Positions 25,046 through 33,321 are shown, counted from the stretch's first letter. The stretch is DNA of 64,000 nucleotides from Salibacterium lacus (GCF_042684865.1 NZ_JBHUML010000005.1:434001-498000), one strand, 5' to 3'. The notes: generated by a model from the sequence alone, not told the origin. A program made the numbers and translations.

Positions 25046-25345
25046 GTGTATCCATTTATTCTCATAACTTGTGTAGATATATGTTTACCTATTTCTTTTT
25101 TTCCTCCAAATAAGCATGAATATTATTGGTAATTCTGAGAACTTACAAAAATCCTTCCAGTTCGATCTCAATTTTTTTCAAAAACAGAATCTAAGTATGA
25201 CTTTTTTCCACTAACCTGACCATTCGCTTAAGTACATTCTTTCACAAGGTTACCTAAAAATGAAGACCGTTACACAGTATATGTTTACTACGTAATATAA
25301 GAGTTACTCAATAATCTGGCCTTATAACGGAATCAAGCGATTTTT
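25046..25345. other. Gene-free AT-rich stretch with two ATATGTTTAC copies
   Basis: No gene was found. ATATGTTTAC occurs at 25079-25088 and again exactly 200 bp later at 25279-25288, the same decamer as the left arm of the palindrome at 24191. The stretch separates the AT-rich cassette from an IS30-type remnant. Confidence 0.5.
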
Positions 25346-25346
25346 A

Positions 25347-25700
25347 AAATTTGACGGTTTGTCAAGCTAAGTGTAGCACTTCCTCCTCAAACGCTTCGTG
25401 GGCGGTTTTTCAGCCCAAACATTTTCTCGGACGTCCGTTGATAAGGGCTGGTGCTCGTTCCAGCTCTTTTTCGGTAACCTGGGCTACATCACTTGCTTTG
25501 GGAAAGAATTCGCGAAGGAGGCCTTTTGCCTATTCATTGCCCCCTCGCTGCCAGGATGAATAAGGATCGGCAAAATAAACATCGATGCTGCATTCCTGCT
25601 CGATTGTTGGATAACAGGCGAATTCTTTTCCCCCGGTCCACCGTGGCCGTTTGAAAAGCCTGTTCCTGAGTACAAGTGGACGGTGGTGCCGAAGGCCCCC
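25347..25700 (-). mobile_element. IS30 family transposase remnant (C-terminal part)
   Basis: The minus strand reads YFADPYSSWQRGGNE, stop, AKGLLREFFPKASDVAQV, then ALINGRPRKCLG, stop, KTAHEAFEEEVLHLA. These are the C-terminal motifs of IS30 transposases: the catalytic Glu in the WQRGxNE motif and the NxRPRKxLG signature. There are two in-frame stops, and the N-terminal two thirds, including the helix-turn-helix, is missing. It is inactive. A second piece of the same end is at 29810-29875. Confidence 0.88.
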
Positions 25701-25808
25701 TAAGGAATAAAACATTATCAAATTAATAAATGAATTTCAATGTGAAGAAAGAGTATATACTTTTCTTTTAAAATAACGGTCATTTCATCGCATAAATCGT
25801 AAGAGGTT

Positions 25809-26912
25809 TTATAAATACTGGCGTTCACCGGTTTGTGCTGCTTTTTCTACTGCATCAAGAAGCTGATGAAGTTTTACCGCATCCGCAAAACCAGGAGTTA
25901 GGGATGTTCCTTCTTGTATATCTTTAGCAAACTTACTGTGCGCCTGAGCGACATTCAGCACTAACCCTGCATCGTTTTTAAGGGAATCTGGTATCCAGTA
26001 ATAAGTATCTGGGATTGTTAATTCATGAAGCTCTTGATCCGTAGGGCCTGCACCTAGTACTTGGTGTGATCCAAATTGAATGGAACCAGGCGCATTGAGT
26101 ACGATTGTGCCCTTGTCTCCGAAAATTTCAAGAGTAAGCCCTGTTTGGTGCTTAACCCCTCCTTGTACATGAACGCTGGCTGCTGCGCCGTTGGTTAATT
26201 TTCCTGTAATCATTATTTGATCATCTGTCGTTTTTTCAATGACTTTTTGGACATCCGTCAATTCGACTTCAGGGAATTGTTGCGCTGTGACGGCTGACAG
26301 TTCTTTAAATTCACCAAGCATATAGGTGAAGGCATCAAGATTATGGCCGCCAACAATCGTGAGCAAGTTTCCTCCTATCTTCCGATCAAATAAGTACGCA
26401 GTAGCCTTGTCAGCCACTCCACCCATTGCATCAATAGACATCTTTAAGTTGGCTGACAAAACGTTTCCAACATAGTCTTCCGCCAATAAATCTTTCACAT
26501 AATTGATGGCTGGTGCCTGTCTTGCCTGCAATCCAATCGCATTGGGCAATTGCCGGGAATCCACCCATTCCTGCATTTCAAGCGCTTCCGTTGTATTTGA
26601 GCCCAGAGGCCATTCACAATAAATCGGTTTGCCGGCAGGAATAATAGCTTTTACTGCATCATAATGTTCCTTTACGTTGATGCTGACGACTGCCATATCC
26701 ACATCGGAATGTTGAGCCAAATCCTCCACTTTATCAAAAGCATGAGTTGCCTTGAAGGCCTCAGCGCTTTTCTTGGCACTGTCCATATTGCTGGTTCCAA
26801 CTGCTTTAAGCTCAAGCTCATTCAGGTGCTCCATTGCTGGAATATGTGTCCCTCTAGCCCATCCGTTATTAATTGATCCGCCTATAATACCTGCTCGTAC
26901 TTTTTTGTCCAT
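25809..26912 (-). CDS. Gfo/Idh/MocA family oxidoreductase (Gal80-like)
   Basis: 367 residues from ATG 26912 (MDKKVRAGIIGGSINNGWA), ten bases after AAGGAG. The Rossmann domain (1-125) is followed by the EWPLGSNTTEA segment in place of the usual EKP, and by a C-terminal beta-sheet domain with the GGNLLTIVGGHNLDAFTYML histidine motif. The WARGTHIPAMEHL and GWARxTHxPA pattern resembles the Gal80-like subgroup. Such proteins oxidise or reduce sugars or sugar acids with NAD(P). Substrate unknown. It lies between the IS30 remnant and a broken gene and has no clear operon partner. Confidence 0.9.
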   Translation of the reverse strand: MDKKVRAGIIGGSINNGWARGTHIPAMEHLNELELKAVGTSNMDSAKKSAEAFKATHAFDKVEDLAQHSDVDMAVVSINVKEHYDAVKAIIPAGKPIYCEWPLGSNTTEALEMQEWVDSRQLPNAIGLQARQAPAINYVKDLLAEDYVGNVLSANLKMSIDAMGGVADKATAYLFDRKIGGNLLTIVGGHNLDAFTYMLGEFKELSAVTAQQFPEVELTDVQKVIEKTTDDQIMITGKLTNGAAASVHVQGGVKHQTGLTLEIFGDKGTIVLNAPGSIQFGSHQVLGAGPTDQELHELTIPDTYYWIPDSLKNDAGLVLNVAQAHSKFAKDIQEGTSLTPGFADAVKLHQLLDAVEKAAQTGERQYL

Positions 26913-26988
26913 GAGAAACAACTCCTTTTTCATAATCAACGCTGTAAACCATTGAAATCTTTTTTCCATTTCCAAAAAACAAACGACG

Positions 26989-27356
26989 TTATTTGGTTAT
27001 CTTCGCGGACGATCTTTTTGTGAAGCGCTCGAGCGCTATCATCGATGCCTCCCCATTTTCTTCCGTTAAGCCGTAAACTTCCACAAAATCAGGGAAAAAT
27101 AAATGCCGGAGCCCGGTGCATTCTTCTTCGATTTGATAAAGAACCGCAAGTGCCTCCTGGTAGTCCGTTGGTAAATAGTCTCCCAGTACGGTGCTGATGC
27201 GGCGTATCCTTTTTTTAAAGGGCAGCCCTTCCCACCCTCCGCCGTCACAGCTTCTGCGAAACGTTCCGCTTCAAAGGCAGGATACACCCTCTGAACGTTG
27301 GCTCCGAACGAAAATAAAAATTGTTTGTTGAAGCCATATTTTATTACATCAGCCAC
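26989..27356 (-). pseudogene. AlkD-like DNA alkylation repair protein, frameshifted and truncated
   Basis: From a GTG at 27356 (behind AAGGAG) the frame reads MADVIKYGFNKQFLFSFGAN and then QRVYPAFEAERFAEAV. A frameshift near GAGGGTGGG (about 27235) moves the continuation into another frame: WEGLPFKKRIRRISTVLGDY, LPTDYQEALAVLYQIEEECT, then FPDFVEVYGL and ALERFTKRSSA, ending at a stop at 26989. This is the N-terminal half of the HEAT-repeat alkylation repair family (PF08713), which removes alkylated bases. The C-terminal half, with the catalytic region, is gone, so the product is not functional. Confidence 0.85.
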
Positions 27357-27440
27357 CTGACATCTCTCCTTATGCATTAAAATATTCCTTATACAGATTT
27401 CCCAGTCCGTAAGAACCAGATAGCTTTTCTTTTCAACAAG

Positions 27441-27607
27441 CAAACGATTGTAATTTCTTATTCCAGGTGTCGGGAAGTCTGCATCTATTTAGGAATGCTT
27501 ATATATCATTGTCTATCGTAACCGCCTTGTATTCCTTTTTCCACAACCAAACACAATCCCTTTACAGCAGCATTAAAAACACACCCTGCTTCTAAGGGTG
27601 TGTTTTT
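27441..27607 (+). pseudogene. Decayed copy of the 3' end and terminator of the 171-residue membrane protein gene
   Basis: The segment CTATTTAGGAATGCTTATAT at about 27485 parallels CTGTTTAGAAATGCTTATAT at 21239, and the similarity runs from about 27441 to 27565 with indels and frame breaks. It is followed at 27576-27607 by AAAACACACCCT..AGGGTGTGTTTT, which is a copy of the terminator at 21392. No open frame remains. This shows an old duplication of the 20.8-21.4 kb locus. Confidence 0.8.
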
Positions 27608-27683
27608 AAGCTCTTGGCATAGTCCCCATTTATCTTCCCTGCTCATATACTAATCACAAAGAGGTTACTAATAATGCGGTGAG

Positions 27684-29585
27684 TTATTCTAAAGCTTTAA
27701 AAAATTCTGTTGCATGTGCTCGGGTCAATTCTCCATCCGCATCATAACGTTCTGTTTCCGTTTCCCCTTCGACACGTCCTGTTGTTATATCGTTCTCATA
27801 CATCCACTCAATCGCTCGTTCTTGCCCGTATTCATTTCCATTCATATGGGCGAGTACTTCCGCTACCGTTCCACGCGTAACTGAATTGTTCCTTGCTGAC
27901 TCGTTTGTGTACCCATTTAATGGAGGCCCTTTCTCTTCTAAAGCGTTATAGATACCGTCCGCCCAATGACCATCCGGAGAGCCAACTTCCGATTCCCCGT
28001 AAAATTCCAATAGCATTTTCGCAAACTGCGCCTCTGTTAACGCATTACTCGGACGAAACGTTCCATCGTCATACCCATCAATCAGACCCCTTTGATCTGC
28101 CCATGAAAGTGATTCAAAAGCCCAGTGACTATCCGACACATCCGTATATGACATTGTTTGCTTGTTCTCTTCTTTCTCTCCGCTTTCCGTCACTTCCTGG
28201 ATTTTATTTCGGATTTCGGTGTTATCGAATACCCCGTTAAATGACTCACTCCCTTCTCCTGTGGCAAAGACAGGAACAGCATTACCAGTGTGACCCCCTG
28301 TACTGCTTTCGCTGCGGACATTCGAGTCAACAACACCAACTTTATATTCTTCGGCTATCAGACTGCCGATTTCCCAGCCTACTTCGTGAATCGGGCGGAT
28401 GCTGCCTTCCTCGTTTTCGATTCTTTCAAGTAATGAGGCTACTTGTTCTTCAGAGATTTCCATGTTGGCATATTCAGAGAACACGTTTCTAATGCTTTCC
28501 TCGGTAAACGTTCCCGTCTCATCATCCATTTCGAGTTCCTGTGCCATATACTCCGGAGACACATCAATATCTCGAAGGCTTTCGACGTCCATCGGTTCCG
28601 TCATGGACATCCCCATCGTGTCATGATCAGAAACCACAAGGACAAGGGTGTCACCCCGTTCTTCCGCCCAATTGGTGACCTGCTCCACAGTACGATCGAA
28701 TTCCATGGTTTCCTGCCAAACACCGGTGGCGTCTGCAGCATGAGCGGCATGATCAATGCGGGCTCCTTCCACCATCAGGAAAAACCCTTCGTCATCCTGT
28801 GAAAGGACATCCAGGCTTTTGCTTGTCATTTCTTCAAGAGAAGGTTCTTCGCTATCCACGTTATCCCGGTCTGTTTTGTAATTCATGTAAGAATCGTTGA
28901 AAAGACCAAGAAGTTTATCCGGCGTTCCAGCCTCGTTCAGGCTTTCTTCATCTGTGACATACTCATAGCCGTCCTCCACAAATTCTTGGGTTAAATCCGT
29001 GCCGTCCTGGGCTTCAGCTGAGAAATAATCTCCGCCGCCTCCCAGCATCACGTCATACTGAGCTTCGTACTGCTGGCGGGCAATATCCGCCTGGCCGCTT
29101 CTATCAGAAACACTTGCGGTAAAAGCGGCAGGTGTGGCATCCGTTACGGTATTTGTTGAAATAACCCCTACCTTTTTTCCATCCTTTTGATATTGATCCA
29201 GTATGCTTTCGACCTCATCACCATCTTCATCAACGCCGATGCCACCGTTATACGTCTTAGAGCCGGTGGCAATAGCTGTACCGGCAGCGGCAGAATCCGT
29301 TACGGCGTTATCATCTGAATAGGTCCTCATCATACCCACATCATCCAGGGATTCCATAAACAAATCCGTATCTTTACCGCCTTCAAGGTTTCGGGCAATT
29401 TCCATTGGACCGGCGGAAAGACCGTCTCCAATCATGACAATGACATTTTCCGGACTGCTGTTTTCTCCGGAAGAAGGCACCCCGGATGATTCATCAGCTT
29501 CGGTTAGATTTGAATACCCCAGTATACCCCCTGCTGCAACTACAACGGATGTCAAAGCAGTCATCCACTTTGTCTGTGCTTTCAT
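27684..29585 (-). CDS. phoA: Alkaline phosphatase with C-terminal SLH domains
   Basis: 633 residues from ATG 29585 behind GGGGAGGATG; an upstream in-frame extension lacks a ribosome binding site. A signal peptide (about 1-30) precedes the phosphatase domain: metal ligand D in VIVMIGDGLS, nucleophile Ser in AVTDSAAAGTAIATG, then EGARIDHAAHAAD and VVSDHDTMG, and TGGHTGNAVPVFA. The last 165 residues hold about three S-layer homology repeats (YTDVSDSHWAFESLSWADQR and GLIDGYDDGTFRPSN are the first). So the enzyme is anchored to the cell wall by secondary polymers and releases phosphate from organic esters outside. It is very acidic. A cre-like site lies 126 bp upstream; no clear PhoP box was seen. 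Confidence 0.95.
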   Translation of the reverse strand: MKAQTKWMTALTSVVVAAGGILGYSNLTEADESSGVPSSGENSSPENVIVMIGDGLSAGPMEIARNLEGGKDTDLFMESLDDVGMMRTYSDDNAVTDSAAAGTAIATGSKTYNGGIGVDEDGDEVESILDQYQKDGKKVGVISTNTVTDATPAAFTASVSDRSGQADIARQQYEAQYDVMLGGGGDYFSAEAQDGTDLTQEFVEDGYEYVTDEESLNEAGTPDKLLGLFNDSYMNYKTDRDNVDSEEPSLEEMTSKSLDVLSQDDEGFFLMVEGARIDHAAHAADATGVWQETMEFDRTVEQVTNWAEERGDTLVLVVSDHDTMGMSMTEPMDVESLRDIDVSPEYMAQELEMDDETGTFTEESIRNVFSEYANMEISEEQVASLLERIENEEGSIRPIHEVGWEIGSLIAEEYKVGVVDSNVRSESSTGGHTGNAVPVFATGEGSESFNGVFDNTEIRNKIQEVTESGEKEENKQTMSYTDVSDSHWAFESLSWADQRGLIDGYDDGTFRPSNALTEAQFAKMLLEFYGESEVGSPDGHWADGIYNALEEKGPPLNGYTNESARNNSVTRGTVAEVLAHMNGNEYGQERAIEWMYENDITTGRVEGETETERYDADGELTRAHATEFFKALE

Positions 29586-29710
29586 TTTTACATCCTCCCC
29601 CCTCATTATTTGCTGAATGTTTGAAATTTTCCTTAATTTTAAGAAGGATTTCCCGCCCTTGTCAATTGGAACAGATGGAAAACAATAAGTTCTGTTCAGC
29701 TGATTTAATG

Positions 29711-29726
29711 AAGAAAACGCTTTCAA
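29711..29726 (-). promoter_or_regulatory. cre-like site upstream of the SLH alkaline phosphatase
   Basis: AAGAAAACGCTTTCAA fits the cre consensus with one mismatch at the second base. It lies 126 bp before the phosphatase start. CcpA control of a phosphatase would be unusual, so the call is tentative. Confidence 0.45.
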
Positions 29727-29809
29727 AAAATTCGCATCAAACTCCTTTCTAAAGGAATACTATACTAATCATAAAGGTTAGACGTCCAACAACGCAACAT
29801 TTTTTTTGG

Positions 29810-29875
29810 AGACGGTTTCTCAACCTACATGCAACACTTCCTGCTCAAACGCTTCGTGAGCGGTTTTTCAGGCCC
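29810..29875 (-). mobile_element. Second IS30-end remnant
   Basis: About 60 bp, including CTCAAACGCTTCGTGAGCGG and TTTTTCAG, match the 3' end of the IS30-type remnant at 25350-25415 in the same orientation, with roughly 80 percent identity by eye. No transposase coding remains. Confidence 0.7.
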
Positions 29876-29893
29876 TCGTGCGTTTTTTCTTTC

Positions 29894-29962
29894 GATAACG
29901 GGTTCCAGTGATGTTTTGTAAGCGTAAAAAGGTGCTGCCCTTTTGGAGCGACAGCATCTCAC
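29894..29962. repeat. Block shared with 33251-33319, containing a hairpin
   Basis: The segment from GATAACG through CAGTGATG, TTTTGTAAGC, GGTGCTGCCC and GACAGCATCTCAC matches 33251-33319 over about 69 bp. The hairpin GTGCTG/CAGCA(T/C) with A/T runs would act as a terminator for minus-strand transcription, but here there is no minus-strand gene upstream, so it is a relic. Confidence 0.7.
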
Positions 29963-30020
29963 ATTTACATTCAACCATTCCTATGATAATTTTTCCAGAG
30001 ACTATTTTCTTTTTTCAGAG
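29960..30020 (+). repeat. Copy of the upstream block of the 20855 gene
   Basis: CACATTTACATTCAACCATT and the following CCTATGATAATTTTTCC match 20723-20782 with few differences. Here it precedes a different small membrane-protein gene, so a promoter may have been reused. Confidence 0.75.
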
Positions 30021-30035
30021 GAGTGTGCTGATACA

Positions 30036-30281
30036 TTGGAGCGGATAGTACTAAAAAGCAGTCTTTATGGATTTGTCACCGGCTTATGTGTAATGATTCT
30101 TTTCACCCCTTATAAGCACGTGGATAGAAATGCCCCGTCCCCTGGTGTAACCGTGACGGAAACAACCACCTCCAACCTCGGTGAATATGTCTTACTGCTG
30201 CTTAAAGGCGGCATTATTTCTGCTATCATTTTTGTGCTGATTGGTTTCGTCCTCGTAAAAAGGAAAGAAAGCAATGAATAA
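30036..30281 (+). CDS. Small two-helix membrane protein, unknown
   Basis: 81 residues from a TTG at 30036 (MERIVLKSSLYGFVTGLCVM), with GAGGAG 12 bases upstream. The spacing is long and the frame stays open further upstream, so the start is uncertain. Two hydrophobic helices flank a polar loop (PYKHVDRNAPSPGVTVTETT), with a basic end KRKESNE. No family was recognised. The gene follows the duplicated block at 29960-30020, which probably supplies the promoter. Confidence 0.55.
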   Translation: MERIVLKSSLYGFVTGLCVMILFTPYKHVDRNAPSPGVTVTETTTSNLGEYVLLLLKGGIISAIIFVLIGFVLVKRKESNE

Positions 30282-30344
30282 GGATAACACAATCAAAGAG
30301 AGCCCGCTGTGATACATAACAAGGATGGAGATGAGCATGTTGTT

Positions 30345-30449
30345 TTCCGCTCGAAAACGTTGGGTTTCCGCCCGATTTCGACATGGTTTCGCCCGATTTC
30401 GACAGGAATTCGCTCGAAACAGACGCTTTTTCGCTGGAAACGATTCATA
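30345..30449 (+). repeat. Dispersed 21-bp repeat element, locus C (5 units)
   Basis: Units begin at 30345, 30366, 30387, 30408 and 30429. All open with TTCCGCYCG, TTTCGCCCG or ATTCGCTCG, and units 2 and 3 have ATTTCGACA. Unit-by-unit it is nearly identical to locus B. It lies between the small membrane protein and the convergent aldehyde dehydrogenase gene. Confidence 0.92.
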
Positions 30450-30508
30450 ACTAAGCTGGCTCTGTCGTTCAGCTGCCCCTGCAGGGCCCCGGACGCATTC
30501 CTCCTCTT

Positions 30509-30540
30509 AAAAAACTCCTGTGCTTGCTCAGCACAGGAGC
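30509..30540 (-). terminator. Terminator of the aldehyde dehydrogenase gene
   Basis: CTCCTGTGCT pairs with AGCACAGGAG around a 5-nt loop, followed on the minus strand by TTTTTTAA. Confidence 0.9.
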
Positions 30541-30548
30541 GTTACCGG

Positions 30549-32027
30549 TTATTCCGGGATATACGGCAGGTCGCCGTTGTTTGGGATGTTGATGACGTGG
30601 GTGTCGGTGTAGGCGAGCAGGCCTTCTTCGCCGTATTCGCGCCCGATGCCGGACTGTTTCACACCGCCGAATGGGTACCGGACATCGAGCCCCTGGACAG
30701 CCGCGGTGTTGATCATGGTGGTCCCGGCCTGAATGCGGCGCGCGACCTTCACTGCATGTTCTTCTTCACCCCATACCGAGCTCGTCAACCCGTAGATACT
30801 GCTGTTGGCGAGTTCAATACCGTGTTCATCTCCGTCAAACGGCAGGATCGGTACGGTCGGTCCGAATTGCTCTTTTTCCACAATCGGATCCTCGTGATCC
30901 ACGCCAAGTACCATCGTCGGCTGCATAAAATACCCTTCATGGAATACATCCTCATCCAGAATGGTGCCAAGCTTTATGACCTCGGCGCCGTTATTTTCCG
31001 CCTGATCCAGCAGGTTCTGCACGTGATCGACCTGCTGTTTGTTATTGATCGGCCCGATCGTGACGTTTTCGTCAACCGGGTCACCGACTCTGATCCATTG
31101 ATCCGCCGCTTCTTTGTACTTTTTGACAAATTGATCGTAAATCGAGCGGTCCACATAGATCCGCTTGGCAATCATGCAGATCTGACCGGCGGTGAGAAAA
31201 TTGGAAATGACCATGCGGCGCATCGCCCGCTCATCGTTCACATCAAAGTCGCTCAGTACGACGGCGGCATCATTTCCGCCCAGTTCAAGCGTCATATTCT
31301 TGATTGTATCGGCGGCTGCTTTCATAATATGTTTGGCTGTTTCTGTCCCGCCGGTGAATGCAATCTTCGCCACTTTTGGATTGGAGGTTAATTCCTTCCC
31401 AACATCGGCATCCCCGTGAACAAGGTTCAACACCCCGTCCGGCATTTCTTCGGCGATCATTTCCGTCACTTTGGTCACTGCAAGCGGAGCGTAAGGACTT
31501 GGCTTGAGCACCATCGTGTTACCGGCGAGCAAAGCCGGCGCGATTTTTATGGTGGATAGAGACAGCGGATAGTTCCAGGGCGAAATAGCGGAAACGACAC
31601 CGATGCCGTCGCGGGCGATGATGGTTCTGCCGTTTTCGTCTTCGTTCACTTCGCTTTTCAGCACGTCTTCCACGTTGTCACACGCGAATTCCATCCACGC
31701 GAGCGACACGCCGATTTCGCCTTCCGCATCATACAACGGCTTCCCGTGTTCTCTCGATAACAGTTCCTTGATCGCCGGCGTGGTATCTTTTATCTTTTGA
31801 ATCGCTTTTCTCATCCGCTGAATCCGATCGTTCACCGGACGGTTCGTCCAATCGAGAAACGCGTCATCCGCTGCATCAATTGCACGGACGGCATCCTCTT
31901 CTGTATTGACGGGGGAAAACCCGGCCGTCTGCTTTGGATGAGCAGGATTTTCCCGCGTTTCATACGTCTCGGCTTTTATTTTTTCTCCATTGATAACTCC
32001 ATCTACGGTCAATTCCTGTTCATACAT
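30549..32027 (-). CDS. NAD(P)-dependent aldehyde dehydrogenase
   Basis: 492 residues of the ALDH superfamily. The catalytic Glu is in LELGGNDAAVVL and the catalytic Cys in TAGQICMIAKRIYV; the cofactor loop is FTGGTETAKHI and the substrate/cofactor region SPWNYPL. The C-terminus PFGGVKQSGIGREYGEEGL is also standard. It oxidises an aldehyde to the acid in the cytosol. The TAGQICM pattern is that of the succinate-semialdehyde/benzaldehyde group, but the exact substrate is open. It starts at 32027 behind AGGGAGG, is monocistronic and ends at a strong terminator. A second, different ALDH lies at 41253. Confidence 0.95.
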   Translation of the reverse strand: MYEQELTVDGVINGEKIKAETYETRENPAHPKQTAGFSPVNTEEDAVRAIDAADDAFLDWTNRPVNDRIQRMRKAIQKIKDTTPAIKELLSREHGKPLYDAEGEIGVSLAWMEFACDNVEDVLKSEVNEDENGRTIIARDGIGVVSAISPWNYPLSLSTIKIAPALLAGNTMVLKPSPYAPLAVTKVTEMIAEEMPDGVLNLVHGDADVGKELTSNPKVAKIAFTGGTETAKHIMKAAADTIKNMTLELGGNDAAVVLSDFDVNDERAMRRMVISNFLTAGQICMIAKRIYVDRSIYDQFVKKYKEAADQWIRVGDPVDENVTIGPINNKQQVDHVQNLLDQAENNGAEVIKLGTILDEDVFHEGYFMQPTMVLGVDHEDPIVEKEQFGPTVPILPFDGDEHGIELANSSIYGLTSSVWGEEEHAVKVARRIQAGTTMINTAAVQGLDVRYPFGGVKQSGIGREYGEEGLLAYTDTHVINIPNNGDLPYIPE

Positions 32028-32049
32028 AGGGGAGTCCCTCCTTTTTTAT

Positions 32050-33141
32050 TTAAAGCAAAGCCAGCGTGTATGCTGTGGGGATTTTTCTCAGACGCTCGTT
32101 GAGGAAGGTATAAGCTGCATCCGGTTCCTGTTCCTTTATCAATGCCATGACGTAGCTTTCCAATCCCCGTTCTGCTTCTATGTCTTCGGGTGGGCTGTCA
32201 CCATGTCCTTCCACGTACACGGCACGCCGTGCAACGGCAGAAAGTGTCTTTTCGAATGTAATGGTGTGCTGCCAGTCATCTCCGAAATCATACTGGTAGG
32301 TGATGTCTGTGTAATCCGGCAGTATGTCTTTCAGTGGAGTGATATGTTCCAGTCGTACTTCCGATTTGCCGGTATCCATAACATCCAGCATATCCAGCGC
32401 GCCGTCCATGACAATGGTCATGGGTTCCTGTCCATTTCTGCCTGCAAAAAATTGATGAAGATGCGAGTCCTTCCATTCAAATACGACCTGGATGACCTGA
32501 TGGAGATGTTCAAACGTAAATGTGGCAGGCACATACACCCGTCTCCAAACGTTATGTTTCTTCAATGGCAGCTCAATATGCAGCTGATACAGCTCCACAT
32601 CGAGTACCTCCGCCGTGTCATACATCCGGCCAAGGCACTCCACCATCCGCTCCGCCGGGAAAAATGCGTCCTGTTCTCCTTCCGATTGTATCATCCGGGC
32701 TGCCTTCATGCTGAGAGGTCGTTGGATTTTTCGGTTTTCTTCGATATAGGACCCCTCAAATTCCACGTCCACCGCCGCACGATTCATTTTCCCAATCCAA
32801 CGTTGATCCGATGCTTTCGAGATAACTAAGCCGCCGCCCTCTGACATATAGCGCTCCAGCACGTCTTCCCGGACTCCTTCCATCCGCAGAACCTCTCGTA
32901 TCGCTTCAGCCATCAGGTCCGGCATTTCCGAAAAATCTTCATCTTCCACCTCGCCGATAACAATCGGATATCTCGATTCATCATTCATTAGCAAAACAGC
33001 AGGACGGTCCCCTATCATGATCACATTCGCATGCCACCCCGTAAGAAGGTCGGAACGGTCCCGGGGTTTGTCCGCCGCAGCCAGATCTTCATCCTTTATC
33101 TCCATTTCTTCACGCAGTGCTTTCGTGCACTGAATCAGCAT
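32050..33141 (-). CDS. DUF6933 and pRiA4b ORF-3-like domain protein
   Basis: 363 residues, cytosolic. The N-terminal 160 residues (MLIQCTKALREEM, WHANVIMIGDRPAVLLMNDESR) match the DUF6933 type. The C-terminal 190 residues (ELYQLHIELPLKKHNVWRRVYV, FTFEHLHQVIQVVFEW, YQYDFGDDWQHTI) are the plasmid pRiA4b ORF-3-like/IS1096 passenger domain, with the conserved RR and the YxYDFGDxW motif. Both domains are of unknown function. It is 22 bp upstream of the ALDH gene on the same strand, so they could be cotranscribed. The pRiA4b domain spreads with mobile DNA. Confidence 0.85.
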   Translation of the reverse strand: MLIQCTKALREEMEIKDEDLAAADKPRDRSDLLTGWHANVIMIGDRPAVLLMNDESRYPIVIGEVEDEDFSEMPDLMAEAIREVLRMEGVREDVLERYMSEGGGLVISKASDQRWIGKMNRAAVDVEFEGSYIEENRKIQRPLSMKAARMIQSEGEQDAFFPAERMVECLGRMYDTAEVLDVELYQLHIELPLKKHNVWRRVYVPATFTFEHLHQVIQVVFEWKDSHLHQFFAGRNGQEPMTIVMDGALDMLDVMDTGKSEVRLEHITPLKDILPDYTDITYQYDFGDDWQHTITFEKTLSAVARRAVYVEGHGDSPPEDIEAERGLESYVMALIKEQEPDAAYTFLNERLRKIPTAYTLALL

Positions 33142-33250
33142 AGGATCCCTCCATCTATGAAATGGGTACTACCCGTATATGGATGTAGAATATTCAAGGT
33201 TCTGTGTTTCCTTTTCTACATTTATATCACATTTCCCTTTAACCAATCAT

Positions 33251-33319
33251 AGATAACGTGTTCAGTGATTTTTGTAAGCATCAAAAAAGTGCTGCCCTCT
33301 TCGAGTGACAGCACCTCAC
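33251..33319 (-). terminator. Terminator of the 77-residue membrane protein, inside a duplicated block
   Basis: On the minus strand, GTGCTGTCACTCGAAGAG then GGCAGCAC followed by TTTTTTGATGC is a hairpin with a T-run. The block (33251-33319) is duplicated at 29894-29962. Confidence 0.75.
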
Positions 33320-33321
33320 AA

